The notes beneath the pieces were generated by a model that worked only from the letters and a program-made list of their open reading frames with translations, was not told the DNA's origin and did not search any database. A program made the translations under genes and the position numbers. Below, piece by piece: positions 22,531 through 32,351 of a DNA stretch of 64,000 bases (position 1 is its first letter; the number at the start of each line of letters is the position of its first letter). This stretch comes from Pinus tabuliformis (Eukaryota > Streptophyta > Pinopsida > Pinales > Pinaceae). The DNA lies in assembly GCA_031772625.1 (NCBI GenBank), contig CM062820.1:88208069-88272068 (forward strand). The letters run 5' to 3'.

Positions 22531-23869
22531 TGAGAAATCTTCTTGAAAGTCATAGTTTCACCAAATTGATGGGAATTTTGACCATGGAACTTTTCTCCCA
22601 AGGGCTTTGGCCCATGTCAAGATGATTGATGACAAAGATCACTGACATTTTGAACAAATAAACAGAACATGACACAACTTTACCACACCGAAAAAATTGA
22701 ACTCACTGGAAAGGTCAAATTTGTCCTCTTATTAACTCACTCTAATTGGCCCACATTGAGGCAGAGTGAAAAGAACATAATAAAAAAGCAACAAAGTCCC
22801 ACCATGCTCAAAAACAACATGAAAATGTGGTAAGGAATTACAAATTCAAAACTCAAATGAGATGAGTATTTGCTATTTTAAATAATATATTTAAAATGGT
22901 TTCAGACATTAAAGATGAAATATAATAAATTAAAGGAAAAAAATTCAACAGAAAACATGGAAGGTCAATGTCGAGAGGAACCATGACTTCCAATAGGATA
23001 TCATGACAACAAAACAACACAGGAGTTACACAATAAAAACCTGACAGTGAAGATGCTACACAGGTAACAAGCAGAGGTTATAGAATCCCAATCTATTTTA
23101 GGAAAAAAGTGCAGAACAACACATGCACAAGATTAATCATGAATTCATACAAATAGACCTAGGCAGGGTCTTCGTGAAGGAGATACATACACAGAGGCAT
23201 GAAGAAAATTTTTGAAGTCTACACGCAGGAATTGTTGCATAGTAAGTCACATGAAAATCCTGACAAACATGAATGTGATTAAGCAATGACAAAACAACAT
23301 TGTACAAGTAAAGAACATAGATATTCTATCAATAATTACCAAAAAAATTAATAATAAAACTTTGCAATCTCAGAGATAACTTTTTATTTAGATATTTGAG
23401 ATTTTCATAAGTTAATTAAAAATGAAATTGTCATTGCAAAAAAGTTTCAAAGGAAGGGATCATGTGCAAAATTTCATAGTATCGAATTATGTTGGAAACA
23501 TGGTTATGGACCACGTGAGGTAAATTTTCAAATCACATGTTGGTTCTTGGAGGTAATCATTGGACTAGGGAACCAAAAGACAAGGAGAAAGGACAACAAA
23601 GAGAATCCTGTTGTACCTTGGCAATGAAAGTCGTCAGCATAGCCATACGATTAGAAAAAAGGGTTTTGTTAGCAAGAAGTTGTCCCAAGAGAGAAAAATC
23701 ATGACAAGAGGTGAGAGAAAGTTCTATGAGGCAGCAATATTGCAAGTTGTTGTTTGCCAAGAAAGAAGTGAAGTGAAGGAGATAAAGTTCTTGTTTTCAA
23801 ATTTCAATTTTGTAGATGTTTCGAAGTGTGAAATAGTAAAGTGGTATTTTGTCATGAGAATGTCATAGT

Positions 23870-24340
23870 GTATGATGAAGAGGAAGGACTGGTATGTGTC
23901 CTTTGTGGAAGTTAAATCCATGACACAAACATTTACTAAAGGGAAAGGTAGGGCCCATGTTCTTGAAGAGCATGAGAATGTACAGTTACAAGTAACAAGC
24001 AATGAGAAGTTTATGTTAAAAAAAATTTCTTTATATTCTTGGTCGAAGTATAAAATTGCTTTTTGTTAGCCAAATTACAGAGAAAAATTTGCATGTAGAG
24101 GTTGTGTTCACAACAAGAAGATACTTGGTGAAGAAAAGGGGCAAAAATATCATAGCTTTGGGGGTGGAACAACATTCATTGTATAGGCTTGAGGTTGTGA
24201 CAATGAAGAATCCAAATGATGTGGTAGATTCACATGAAATGGTGGAGAGTAGAGATACTTACGTCGGCTCACTTTGGAAATGGTTAGCATTTGTGTTTGC
24301 AACATTTTTCTCTTCTAAGTAGGTTAGAGATGGTTGCTAG
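23870..24340 (+). pseudogene. Ty1/copia pol remnant (protease to pre-integrase region), copy A
   Basis: The plus-strand text includes KRDWYVSF, then LLFVSQITEKN (LLSVSQI-type) followed by VFTTRRYLVKKRGKNIIALG and HSLYRLEVV. This is the copia pre-integrase signature, normally leading to the zinc-binding integrase head. Frames change several times. Copy B (62540-63010) has the related GLSRKLLFVSQITEKN. No RT or RNase H domain is recognisable nearby. Confidence 0.7.
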
Positions 24341-25242
24341 TCTACCTACTATTCAGAGGAAGGTTAGAGATGTTCAACACGTTTGGACAGGGAGCAAAAC
24401 AAGGAGATTGTTGACTCAAGCCAAGATAAGAAAGAAAGTAGAGTGTTGGAGTTCACGAATGGGGAGATTTGGGGGATTCTTGTCACTTGAATTGATCCCA
24501 AATCAGTCTGATGGAGCTCAAATAATCATTTAGAGAAGGTACCTTTGGTAATAGCACAATCCCTCTCTCCAAAACTAGTACACACTAGCTCTAAAGGGGT
24601 TTCCTAAAAAAAATCATATGCTTGAACTCATATTTAAGAGTGACCAGTGCCAAACCTAATGGGCAATGGAAGAAGATAATAATATAAGAAATTCATCAAA
24701 TTAATCAAAGATTTAAATTTGCTAATTAAAAATTGAAACAGTATGATAATAAGACATCGTTCCACCATTAAAATCTCAACAATAAATAAGTAAATATATC
24801 CAAAAAATATGATTTTAATATAATCAAATATGTAGTCATATATAGTTATAAAATAATTGAGTTAATAACTGTTTCAAGGAAATGAAAGGGGCTTGAAGTT
24901 TTGAAACATTGTCACAACTTAAAACGTCATTCACTTACACAACGATAGACAAGAAAAATTGAATATGGACAAAGATGGAAGAACTGTAAAGGGCACTGAT
25001 AACTTGAACTACCATAGTTCCTTCCTCACAAAAAGCAAGCAAAATATAGGTCCTAGGTAAGCCTAGCCTTGTTGATCATATCCCCAATCACGTAGAAATC
25101 CCCTGCCCTAAATAGGAAGTTTAACACTTGTCTACTCATGCATAACCCCCTTGATAAAAGTGTTCCTTAGCTAGGCTCAAATGAAGCAACCTAATCATGG
25201 CCATAATACCTTTGTCACAGATCCAAAATAGCAAAAGCTTTG

Positions 25243-25290
25243 ATTTTTTTCATGGAGATATTGTGCAATATCTCCATGAAAAAATCAATA
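25243..25290. other. Near-perfect 21-bp-arm hairpin, copy A
   Basis: The arm TTTTTTCATGGAGATATTG is followed after TG by its complement CAATATCTCCATGAAAAAA. The same hairpin is in copy B at about 63895-63938. Conservation of a long perfect stem in both diverged copies may be chance or may mark the end of a foldback element. Confidence 0.7.
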
Positions 25291-25360
25291 ACAATACCCT
25301 CAAGGAAAGTGCTTTAGTATGCTCAGAATAGGTTCCAAAACATAAAAATAGGATAATGTA

Positions 25361-26440
25361 ATTTTATTTATATCGAGCAAATGACAATAAAAGAATGTCA
25401 ATAGCACTACTGAGTGCTAGTATTGATTTTTTGTGGGAGCACGGAATATGGCTCCTAAGAAAAAAAGCAAAATGCCAAAAGTAAACTAAACTAAAGTACT
25501 GCTCTAATACGACAAACCAAACACAAGCCTTAATCTAAGATGAACTGAGCACAAATAAAGGAAACTCGATTAAAGTAAGTGGGCCTCAAATCTAGAATAC
25601 AAATAAAGCAAGAATATTCAGATCCACTAGCACTTGCTCCCTAGCATCTTAGGTTGAATATAGGAAACTCCCAACATCATACTCTATAGAAAAGGAGCTA
25701 GAAGATAATCTGTAATGTGCACTATGTTGCTACTTGGACAAGCACTACCACCACTAAGTCCTAGATGGCATCATCTAATTGCTGCAATGGGATTCATAAT
25801 GACAATAACACTAGGGTTTCTAGAAAGTAGGAATAGCTCATAAGCCCATACTAATCTAGAATCAAGAACCATGTTGCTAACATTCTGTCTCTTGGGTCCC
25901 CTAACAGAGAGGAGCATTGGAGAGAAGTGATCAACTGAGTGGACAATAGTTTAGGCGGTGGCTAGAAAATTTGGGACCATACTCTGAGAGCCTCTTGCAC
26001 ATATAAAGATATGTAGCATTTGAATACCAATAGAAACTAGAAAGGGTTCATGACTCCCTAAATAGAGGGTGGAACCATCCTTAGATCCAATAATAAAAGG
26101 GATAGCGAAAAATGAAATGTTCCTCAATCTCAATCTTAGTCATAGCATGCCAAGTCTATGACCTAAACAGTGCACGGGTAAAAAATAATTTATCTACCCT
26201 AGAAAAGGTTAAGCAAGTCCATCAAAGCAATTCATCATATGGTCCCTCATGACCCTCTATAACACGGTATGGTCTAATGCTTAGTGTTGGTATTAAATTA
26301 CAGCGTAAATGAAGAGGGATTGCTATAATGCTTGATGGCTACATCAAGACATATCCACGAAGCACACACATTGTGGATTCCCACAACAATAATAGGTTGT
26401 CATTGAAAGGGGAAAACACAATGGAAGAAGAATTGGAGAC
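25361..26440. other. Non-coding, outside the visible duplication
   Basis: Homology to copy B cannot be followed past about 25360 because the window ends. No gene is seen. From about 26160 the sequence pairs with 28640-29030 (separate local duplication). Confidence 0.4.
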
Positions 26441-26600
26441 ATACATTGGTCTTTAGTTGGTTGATGATTTTGGATCTCAGAGCATCAAAGGTGCCATCAT
26501 TCATCAGAGATGAAAGCACATCTTGTGGTGGAACCAGAGACCCCATCCCAGTCACCTAGTTGGTTTTTGACTTCCGACCTCTTGTTTCCATGGATGATGA
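26160..26600. repeat. Local direct repeat, unit 1 (with BOD1-like exon)
   Basis: This aligns with 28640-29030. Shared text includes GCGTAAATGAAGAGGG, TTGCTATAATGCTTGAT, ATTCATCAGAGATGAAAGCA and TTCCGACCTCTTGTT. Unit 2 carries deletions that break the exon. Confidence 0.75.
26445..26546 (-). pseudogene. BOD1/Shg1-like (COMPASS-type) first exon, lone
   Basis: The minus strand has an ATG at 26546-26544, 34 codons containing VPPQDVLSSLMNDGTFDALR then SKIINQLKTN, and a GTATGT donor at 26444. The pattern 'L..DGTFD.LR.KI...LK' fits, from memory, the start of plant proteins related to BOD1 and the COMPASS subunit Shg1. The exon is open with both start codon and donor, so it could be a real first exon of a gene reading off toward lower coordinates, but no second exon was recognised. 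A broken copy lies at 28917-28985. Family name is moderately sure. Confidence 0.5.
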
Positions 26601-27149
26601 AACTTTCAGTCGTCAATAATATTGAGACATGACACTTCTAAGAAATTTAAAGTGCCTTCACCGATCACTTCCATTGAAAATTTAATCGGTGAATTGACAA
26701 ATGGTGCAATACGTATTGGGGATTTGTGTCTATCAAGGTGTGGGTTGAGCACCATCTCATTATAGGAGAAAAATATGTGTTTAATGGTTAATAACATTTG
26801 AGAATAATGTGTTTAATGGTTAAATAAGGGTTTATAGTTAAATTTGGAGGGGCGAAGTATTTAGATTTTCTTAAATTTTAATAGTTAAATTCTCCTTTGT
26901 CTTACAAGGAAGTTTCTTATATACTAATTTGGTAACTCACTTGATTGTGATTTCAAAAATAGATTATTGCTATTATTAATTATGGTGAATTATTAACATG
27001 TTGGAGCAATTTAAGTATTGTGATCAAATATTTCGGTTAATATTATAGCACCATGAGTATATCCAACAACCTGCAATCCAAATGTACCACCAACTTATGA
27101 TTTAGCATGAGCTGAGAGGTTGAGGGTTCAAAGTATATGGAGGTTTACA

Positions 27150-27320
27150 TACTCTACCAAAGAATCTTTATATAATAATAATTTATTTTTAAGGTTATGG
27201 CCAAGACAAACCAAGATGTTATGTGGGTTTGAGCCTCTTAGGAATAATTTTTTGCTACTAAAGTATACCTAAATATGCATACCCTACCAAAGAATCTTTA
27301 TATAATAGTAATAATATTTT
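27150..27320. repeat. Short direct repeat
   Basis: The text 'ctaccaaagaatctttatataata' occurs at about 27161 and 27286, each followed by AT-rich sequence. Nothing else is seen in 26900-27720. Confidence 0.5.
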
Positions 27321-27721
27321 TTTAAGTTCTTGCAAGATGAAAACAAAATTGGTATATCAAAGTCTCTCTTTGTGGGATAAGGTTTGTCTTCATGAAAGAA
27401 CATTAATGTTCTCATAAACAAAACCTCACAATTAATCTTAAATGTGAGGAGAATAAAATAATTGTCTCAACTAAGTATAATCAACTATTGACTACGAAGT
27501 CAACAAGCATATCATCATTATAACTATTCAACTATTATGTTAGTGGCATGCCTATTATGTTTGTGGATGTTCCTTTTAACCCATGAGATGTAGACCAGTT
27601 AGTTTGCATCGGGTTTAGTCCCTCTTAGGTTACAAGTTCAAACCTCATGGGAAGGGGTTGAATATAAAAGCCACTTTGGGGAACCCATCTCACAATCCCA
27701 GTGATAAGCATCCCACAATTT

Positions 27722-27975
27722 ACTTTTGTCTACTATAAACAAATGAGAGTCTCAATCATACTTGCAAACAAATGGGGACAATTCGGAGCGTAATCAGACT
27801 CAGAGGTGCTGTTTTGTTTTTGCCTACTATAAACAAATGGCCGAGTCTCAGTAATACTTGCAGAGCAAATGGCGACGATTCGGAGCCTAATCAGACGCCT
27901 AATCAGATTCAGAGGTGCTGCTCCATTCAAATTTCACAAAAGGAGATGCAGACTGAGGAATCAATTTGGACTCTA
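27722..27975 (+). other. Tandemly repeated Arg-rich short ORF (possible first exon)
   Basis: A roughly 100-bp unit ('ctactataaacaaatg..gagtctca..aatacttgca', then an ATG) occurs twice. The second ATG (27869) starts a 35-codon frame beginning MATIRSLIRRLIRFRGAAPF, with many Arg and no acidic residue in that stretch, like a mitochondrial presequence. The first (27772) reads MGTIRSVIRLRGAVLF. It may be a duplicated 5' exon of a nuclear gene for an organellar protein, or chance. No downstream exon was found. Confidence 0.35.
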
Positions 27976-28214
27976 AAAAATCTGTAATTGGGAAACCATC
28001 GAGTTTGGAAAAAACAAAAAAAAAAATATCTTCAATCATTTTTGGGCACTAGCAATTCACATCCTTGACAGTAAGGAGACACATAAGAATCAATTTAAAA
28101 TAATTAATTAAAATTCTGAAAGCACATTAGGATTGAGCGACCTTGTCCCTGGATTAGCTAAATTGATTACATATTTATAGGTTTTCGTATCGTCCTGGTT
28201 TCTCTTTAGTTCTC

Positions 28215-28253
28215 CTGACGATGGACTCATATCTGTAGTCCAAAATGTATGTC
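28215..28253 (+). ncRNA. Degenerate hammerhead-ribozyme-like sequence
   Basis: CTGACGA is followed by a 6-bp stem (TGGACT/AGTCCA), then AAAA where the core needs GAAA, and a GTC triplet. The core G is missing and the bases flanking the core do not form a clear stem I, so it would be inactive. It is in the opposite orientation to the intact one at 29073-29120 and may be a relict of a second Penelope-like terminal repeat. Confidence 0.35.
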
Positions 28254-28639
28254 GTGCACACAAATTTCACACAGGTGTTAAGATAAACTGTGAAGGAAAA
28301 ATACTTTTATCATTCATACACCCTAATTTGACCAAAATTGTGGGAATTTGTTCCTGGAGGATGATTTGAAGAGGGCCCATGTCACCAGGACAATAGCGCG
28401 CAAAATTCTAACCCCATAGAATGTGATGGCCAACGATATTTATGAAGGCAGTGCAAACCTCACTGTGAGAATGGGGATTTTTAATAAGCATGGAGTTACA
28501 TCTGAGCCATGAACTTCACAGGTTTAAAAATAATAATAATTAAAAATAAAAAAACAATAGTAGGTTGCTACTGTATCTGTTATTCCCAATTCCTCAATCT
28601 GTAAGTGTAGAGCAAAATAATAAGAAAAAGTGCTAATGT

Positions 28640-29030
28640 CTCTTAGCTCACGAGCAGAAAATAATTTATTTGCCCTAGTAGAGGTTAATCAATCCCATGA
28701 GAGCCATTCATTATATGGTCCCTGACAAATCTGTATACCAAGGCATGATCTAATGCTTACTGTGAGTATTGGATTACATCGTAAATGAAGAGGGTTTGCT
28801 ATAATGCTTGATTGCTATATTAAGACATCGCTGAAGCGCGCACACTGTGGATTTCCAGAACAATAACAGGCTATGATCGAAAGGTGAAAATACAACGGAA
28901 GAAGAATTAGATACATACGTTAGAATCTGAAAGCGTCGAAGGTACCATCGTTCATCAGAGATGAAAGCACATCCCCATTACGCCCTTGGTTTCTGACTTC
29001 CGACCTCTTGTTGTTTCATTAATGACTAAA
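28640..29030. repeat. Local direct repeat, unit 2 (broken BOD1-like exon)
   Basis: This is the second copy of the 26160-26600 segment. The exon text SSLMNDGTFDA is still visible on the minus strand (28917-28985), but deletions upstream of it and after it break the frame. The right edge abuts the Penelope-like element. Confidence 0.7.
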
Positions 29031-29072
29031 TTTTGTTTAGATAATCTTCGGCAAAATCACATAACCAATCTT

Positions 29073-29120
29073 TTGTCGACGCGTTTCGAACCAACCAGTG
29101 TGGTTCATCGTCAGGACAAG
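29073..29120 (-). ncRNA. Hammerhead ribozyme (type I, minimal stem III)
   Basis: Minus-strand order: CTTGTC (stem I), CTGACGA (core), stem II TGAACCA..TGGTTCG, GAAA (core, 29087-29084), CGCG as a tiny stem III, GTC cleavage triplet ending at 29078, then GACAA, which pairs with TTGTC of stem I. All invariant core bases are present. Minimal hammerheads with very short, palindromic stem III are a known feature of Penelope-like element terminal repeats, and the strand agrees with the RT frame. Activity is inferred. Confidence 0.8.
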
Positions 29121-29237
29121 TTGAAGAACCAATCCGGTTTAGCTGATTAAATAGAGTGTGCAGAGACTCCAACGGCTATATTCCAACGGCTAATTTGACC
29201 TAATGATCCTGGTCAAACCATTAATTCAATTATTAAT

Positions 29238-29800
29238 ATTTCTATAAATAGCTAAAACAGGTAAATTTGTTAATTATATTTAAGATCATTTAATAATATG
29301 AGTATTGAATATAATATCCATGTATATTATTTAAATATAATGGTCATATGTTTATTAAATAATCTATAATTATTCTTATTCTAATATTATTTAAGTATAA
29401 ATAATTGTCACTCTTAGAATTTTGTTATCTTAGGTAAAAATAAACCATTTTATTATTTATTAATTAAAATATAATGGTCAATCGAGAATAATATGTTTAT
29501 TAATATATAGCTGTAATTCAAACCTATATAATAGTTGAACCATATAAATAGTTGTAATTCAAACCTCTAAATAGCTAAAACCGGTAAATTTGTTAATTAT
29601 ATCTTAAGATTAAAATCATTGGGTAATATAATATCCATGCTTATTATTTAAGTATAATAATCTATAATTGTTATTATTCTAATAATATTTAAATATAAAT
29701 AAATGTTACCATTTTATTACTTATTATTTAAGTATAATGGCCATTCGAAAATAATAATATATGTTTAATAAATCCATATTTATTTAAAAATTCAAAATTC
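29238..29800. repeat. AT-rich imperfect tandem repeat (about 325 bp period)
   Basis: The text 'aaatagctaaaac.ggtaaatttgttaattatat' occurs near 29253 and 29571. Both are followed by similar 'taatatccatg.ttattattta' and 'ataatggtca/ataatggcca' text. At least two units are visible, lying inside or next to the Penelope-like element tail. Confidence 0.65.
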
Positions 29801-30309
29801 CAATATTAATAAAACCAAACAAATAGAATTCTTAATAAATATTATTATTATTAGAATAAAGTAATGTTCATGTTTATTAATACTAGAATAACCAATATTA
29901 TTGTTATATCATATATATATCTATTTATACTCCTATCTAATTATCTTTTAAGCCTAATGGTCATTTGGTAAACCAGGTCTCCTTTAATATTTAAATTACT
30001 GATTTATATTTATTAATACTCAATATATACTCAATAATCTGTTATTCCATTATTAAAGTTAATTATGTCATTAGGTAAATATAATATTACTATAAGGTAC
30101 AAAAGGGGTTTTTTAGACATTAGTAAAGGAAGCATATTTAATCCAAATAAAGGAACCTAAAAATCTAATCCAATAATAATATATCCCATAGTATCATAAG
30201 CGGGACAAGGTTAATACCCTGAAACTCACTAGGACTAATCCGCCAAAAACGAAACATAAGGAGGAGGAAGACGGAAACCCTAAGACTAAACACAAGGGGA
30301 ATGAGGAGG

Positions 30310-31545
30310 CTAGGAAGACAAGGCTGGGACCCAACAGCTGCTAATCTTCCAGCCATCATCCCTATTAAGATTATTCGGCCTTTTTTCAATCTCCAGGGCC
30401 TCTCTAAATTTGCGATGGTGAAACTGCGTAACTTTGGCAATGACTTGAGCCTCCTCTATACATATATGATGCATAGTCTTCCCCGCATGTTCAGCCAGGG
30501 CGGAGGACTTGGTCCTACCATGTCTCAAGTCAGCCGAATGCTCACTAATCCGTTGATTGATAGAGCGACCAGTCTCACCAATATAAGGGGTCCCACAGGA
30601 ACAGGGAATGACATAGACGCCCTTCATGTCCTTAGGGTCAATCGGGTCTTTCACAGACCTGAGGGAGCCACGGATAGTGTTGAGAGGTCTAAAACTAGCG
30701 GGTACATCGTACTTCCTCAGAATTCTCGCAATCCTGTCCGTGGTCCCTTGGATGTAAGGAAGGTTTACACCCATGATATGATCTTTAGGAACCTTTCGGA
30801 TTGAAGGCTCCTTCTTGGCCCTGAGGAAGGCTCTACGACCGAGGTGCCTACTGTAACCATTCTTCTCAAAGACATCTAGGAGATGAGCCTTCTCTGTTTC
30901 CAGGCTCTCCTCATCCGAAATTCTTACAGCACGGGTGGCGAGCGTGCTAAGAACCCCTAACTTCTGAGCGGGGAAATGATGCGAAGAAGCATGCAAGTAT
31001 TGCTCCGTATGCGTCTTCTTTCTAAACACCCGATGAGAAAAGGAACCATCCACCTTCTTAGAGATGAGAACATCCAAGAACGGAAGACAACCATTATCTT
31101 CTTTTTCCATCGTGAATTTAATGGCGGCGGATTGGTTATTGAGGTGACTAAAGAAACGATCCAGCTCGACTGGACCATGGGACCAGACAACACCAGTGTC
31201 ATCAACGAATCTTTTCCAAAGCTTTGGTAAGAGACGAGAGGAGGCTAAAGCCTTAGACTCAAAATCCTCCATGAAGAGATTGGCGACGACAGGGGACAAG
31301 GGGGAGCCCATGGCAACTCCGCAAGTCTGCTCATAGAATTCTCCCTCGAAGCTGAAAAAGGTAGAGGTAAGGCACAACTCAACTAACTTAGCGGTATCAG
31401 GGTCGGTTAGCTTATTAATAACGCTCATGGCCTCATTAATAGGAATACAAGTATAAAGAGAGACCACGTCAAAACTCACCAGAATGTCCTCGGGCTCAAG
31501 TTTGATTCTCTTAAGATCCTCAATAAAAGAATGTTTGAGACAAAA
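30310..31545 (-). pseudogene. Penelope-like RT plus GIY-YIG endonuclease, N-terminally truncated ORF
   Basis: The frame is open from 31545; the first Met is at 31479 (389 codons, no internal stop). Numbering from that Met: RT motif A FDVVSLYT (3-10), motif B GVAMGSPLSP (54-63), catalytic FVDD (91-94) and the GCLPFLDVLI segment (130-139). The GIY-YIG domain starts at GVYVIPCSCG (287-296) and has YIGETGRS (299-306), the catalytic Arg in INQRISEH (310), a later Glu near 360-363 and NNLNRDDGW at the end. Full PLE proteins are about twice this length, so the RT fingers and N-terminus are missing. The frame's preservation suggests fairly recent activity compared with neighbours. Confidence 0.9.
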
Positions 31546-31680
31546 TTATATAATTTTATTTAAAATAAATAAAAAATTATATAATTTTATTTAAAATAAA
31601 TAGAAAATTGTATAATTTTACATAAAATAAATAATAAATTATTAATAATAAATTAAAATAATTATCAATTCAAACAATAA
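31541..31680. repeat. AT-rich short tandem repeats
   Basis: Two to three copies of a roughly 45-bp unit containing 'attatataattttatttaaaataaata' lie directly at the truncated 5' edge of the Penelope-like element. Confidence 0.7.
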
Positions 31681-32091
31681 ATAAATAAAATAACACCATT
31701 TTTAACATTTATATTAACAATTTTTTCACAAACATAACTGCTTTTAAAATATATCTATATACTTCTAAACCATCTTCTCGCATTTTTAAAATATAACTAT
31801 ATACTTCTAAACAATCTTTTCACATTTTTATTATCCATTGATAAGATTGAATTTACCAGGTACCATAATTATAATTAACAAAACACTGAAATTTAGGGTT
31901 TGTGCGTTTTTTTCTCATATTTTTATTGTCAATGGGTAAGATTGAAATTTCCACACACCATAATTACAATTAACAAAACAGTGCAATTTACCGTTTGAGC
32001 ATCCATTTCACAGTCAAGCATCGACCTTTCACAGTCAAGCATCGATTTTTGGTTTGTGCCTCTTTTTCGAAGTGAAACATATTAGTTAAGT

Positions 32092-32351
32092 TGTTGGTAG
32101 AATCACAGCACCTCTATAGAATCCATAATTTCCATCCAGTGGATCTTAGTTACTAGCTTGGAAAGTTTACCAACACTTGCAAGTTTTGGTGTAACGGAAA
32201 ACCCTTTTCATGGTATCAAAGCTTGGACCCAGATTCGATTCCCAGAAATTGTGTTTGAAGGCAGCTGTTGGAAGAATCACCGCCCTGGGGATCCTAGTGG
32301 TTTGGTGAAACCTTTACCCAACACCTAGAAATTTTAGTGTAACCAAAAACC
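32092..32351 (+). mobile_element. TRIM-like miniature LTR retrotransposon
   Basis: A terminal repeat beginning TGTTGGTAGAATCACAGC and ending ..CCTTTTCA (32092-32210) is followed at once by TGGTATCAAAGC, an initiator-Met primer-binding site. After about 50 bp a second, shorter repeat starts (TGTTGGAAGAATCACCGCCC at 32266) and ends near 32351. The related unit 2 sequence (33965-34000) is uninterrupted at the same point ('attagtcgaagcagacaaatg'), giving an empty site. There is no coding capacity. The terminal repeats are clearly diverged. Confidence 0.65.
32211..32222 (+). other. Primer-binding site of the TRIM
   Basis: TGGTATCAAAGC differs by one base from the usual plant TGGTATCAGAGC complementary to initiator tRNA-Met. 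Confidence 0.65.

Larger units (their letters stand above)
6655..25360. repeat. Large duplicated block, copy A
   Basis: From the AGCATTCCTTATACAATCTT motif (6657 here, 36499 in copy B) to the inverted repeat near 25290, this block is colinear with 36498-64000 in direct orientation. Anchors include 7861/37797, 8610/46206, 13000/51210, 18990/57210, 20368/58605, 22080/60400 and 25240/63893. Sampled stretches differ at very roughly 1 in 10-15 bases. Copy A lacks the LTR element, the LINE-type insertion and the roughly 350-bp insertion of copy B. It contains gene fragments, copia remnants and non-coding DNA, and no intact gene. Confidence 0.9.
29041..31545 (-). mobile_element. Penelope-like retroelement (EN+ type, Dryad-like), 5'-truncated
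   Basis: On the minus strand it comprises a partial RT plus GIY-YIG frame (30310-31545), then about 1.2 kb of AT-rich DNA and a hammerhead ribozyme fold (29073-29120). The 5' edge at about 31545 lacks the RT N-terminus. Penelope-like elements with GIY-YIG endonuclease are rare in plants and are known from conifers, proposed as an ancient transfer from arthropods. The AT-rich tail may include later tandem repeats (29238-29800). No target duplication was recognised. Confidence 0.8.

Noticed and set aside
30301-30804. 167-codon plus-strand ORF
   Set aside because: Antisense shadow of the GIY-YIG/RT frame.
30310-31545. Group II intron, retron or LINE origin of the RT
   Set aside because: The GIY-YIG domain fused after the RT and the FVDDT motif context are specific for Penelope-like elements.
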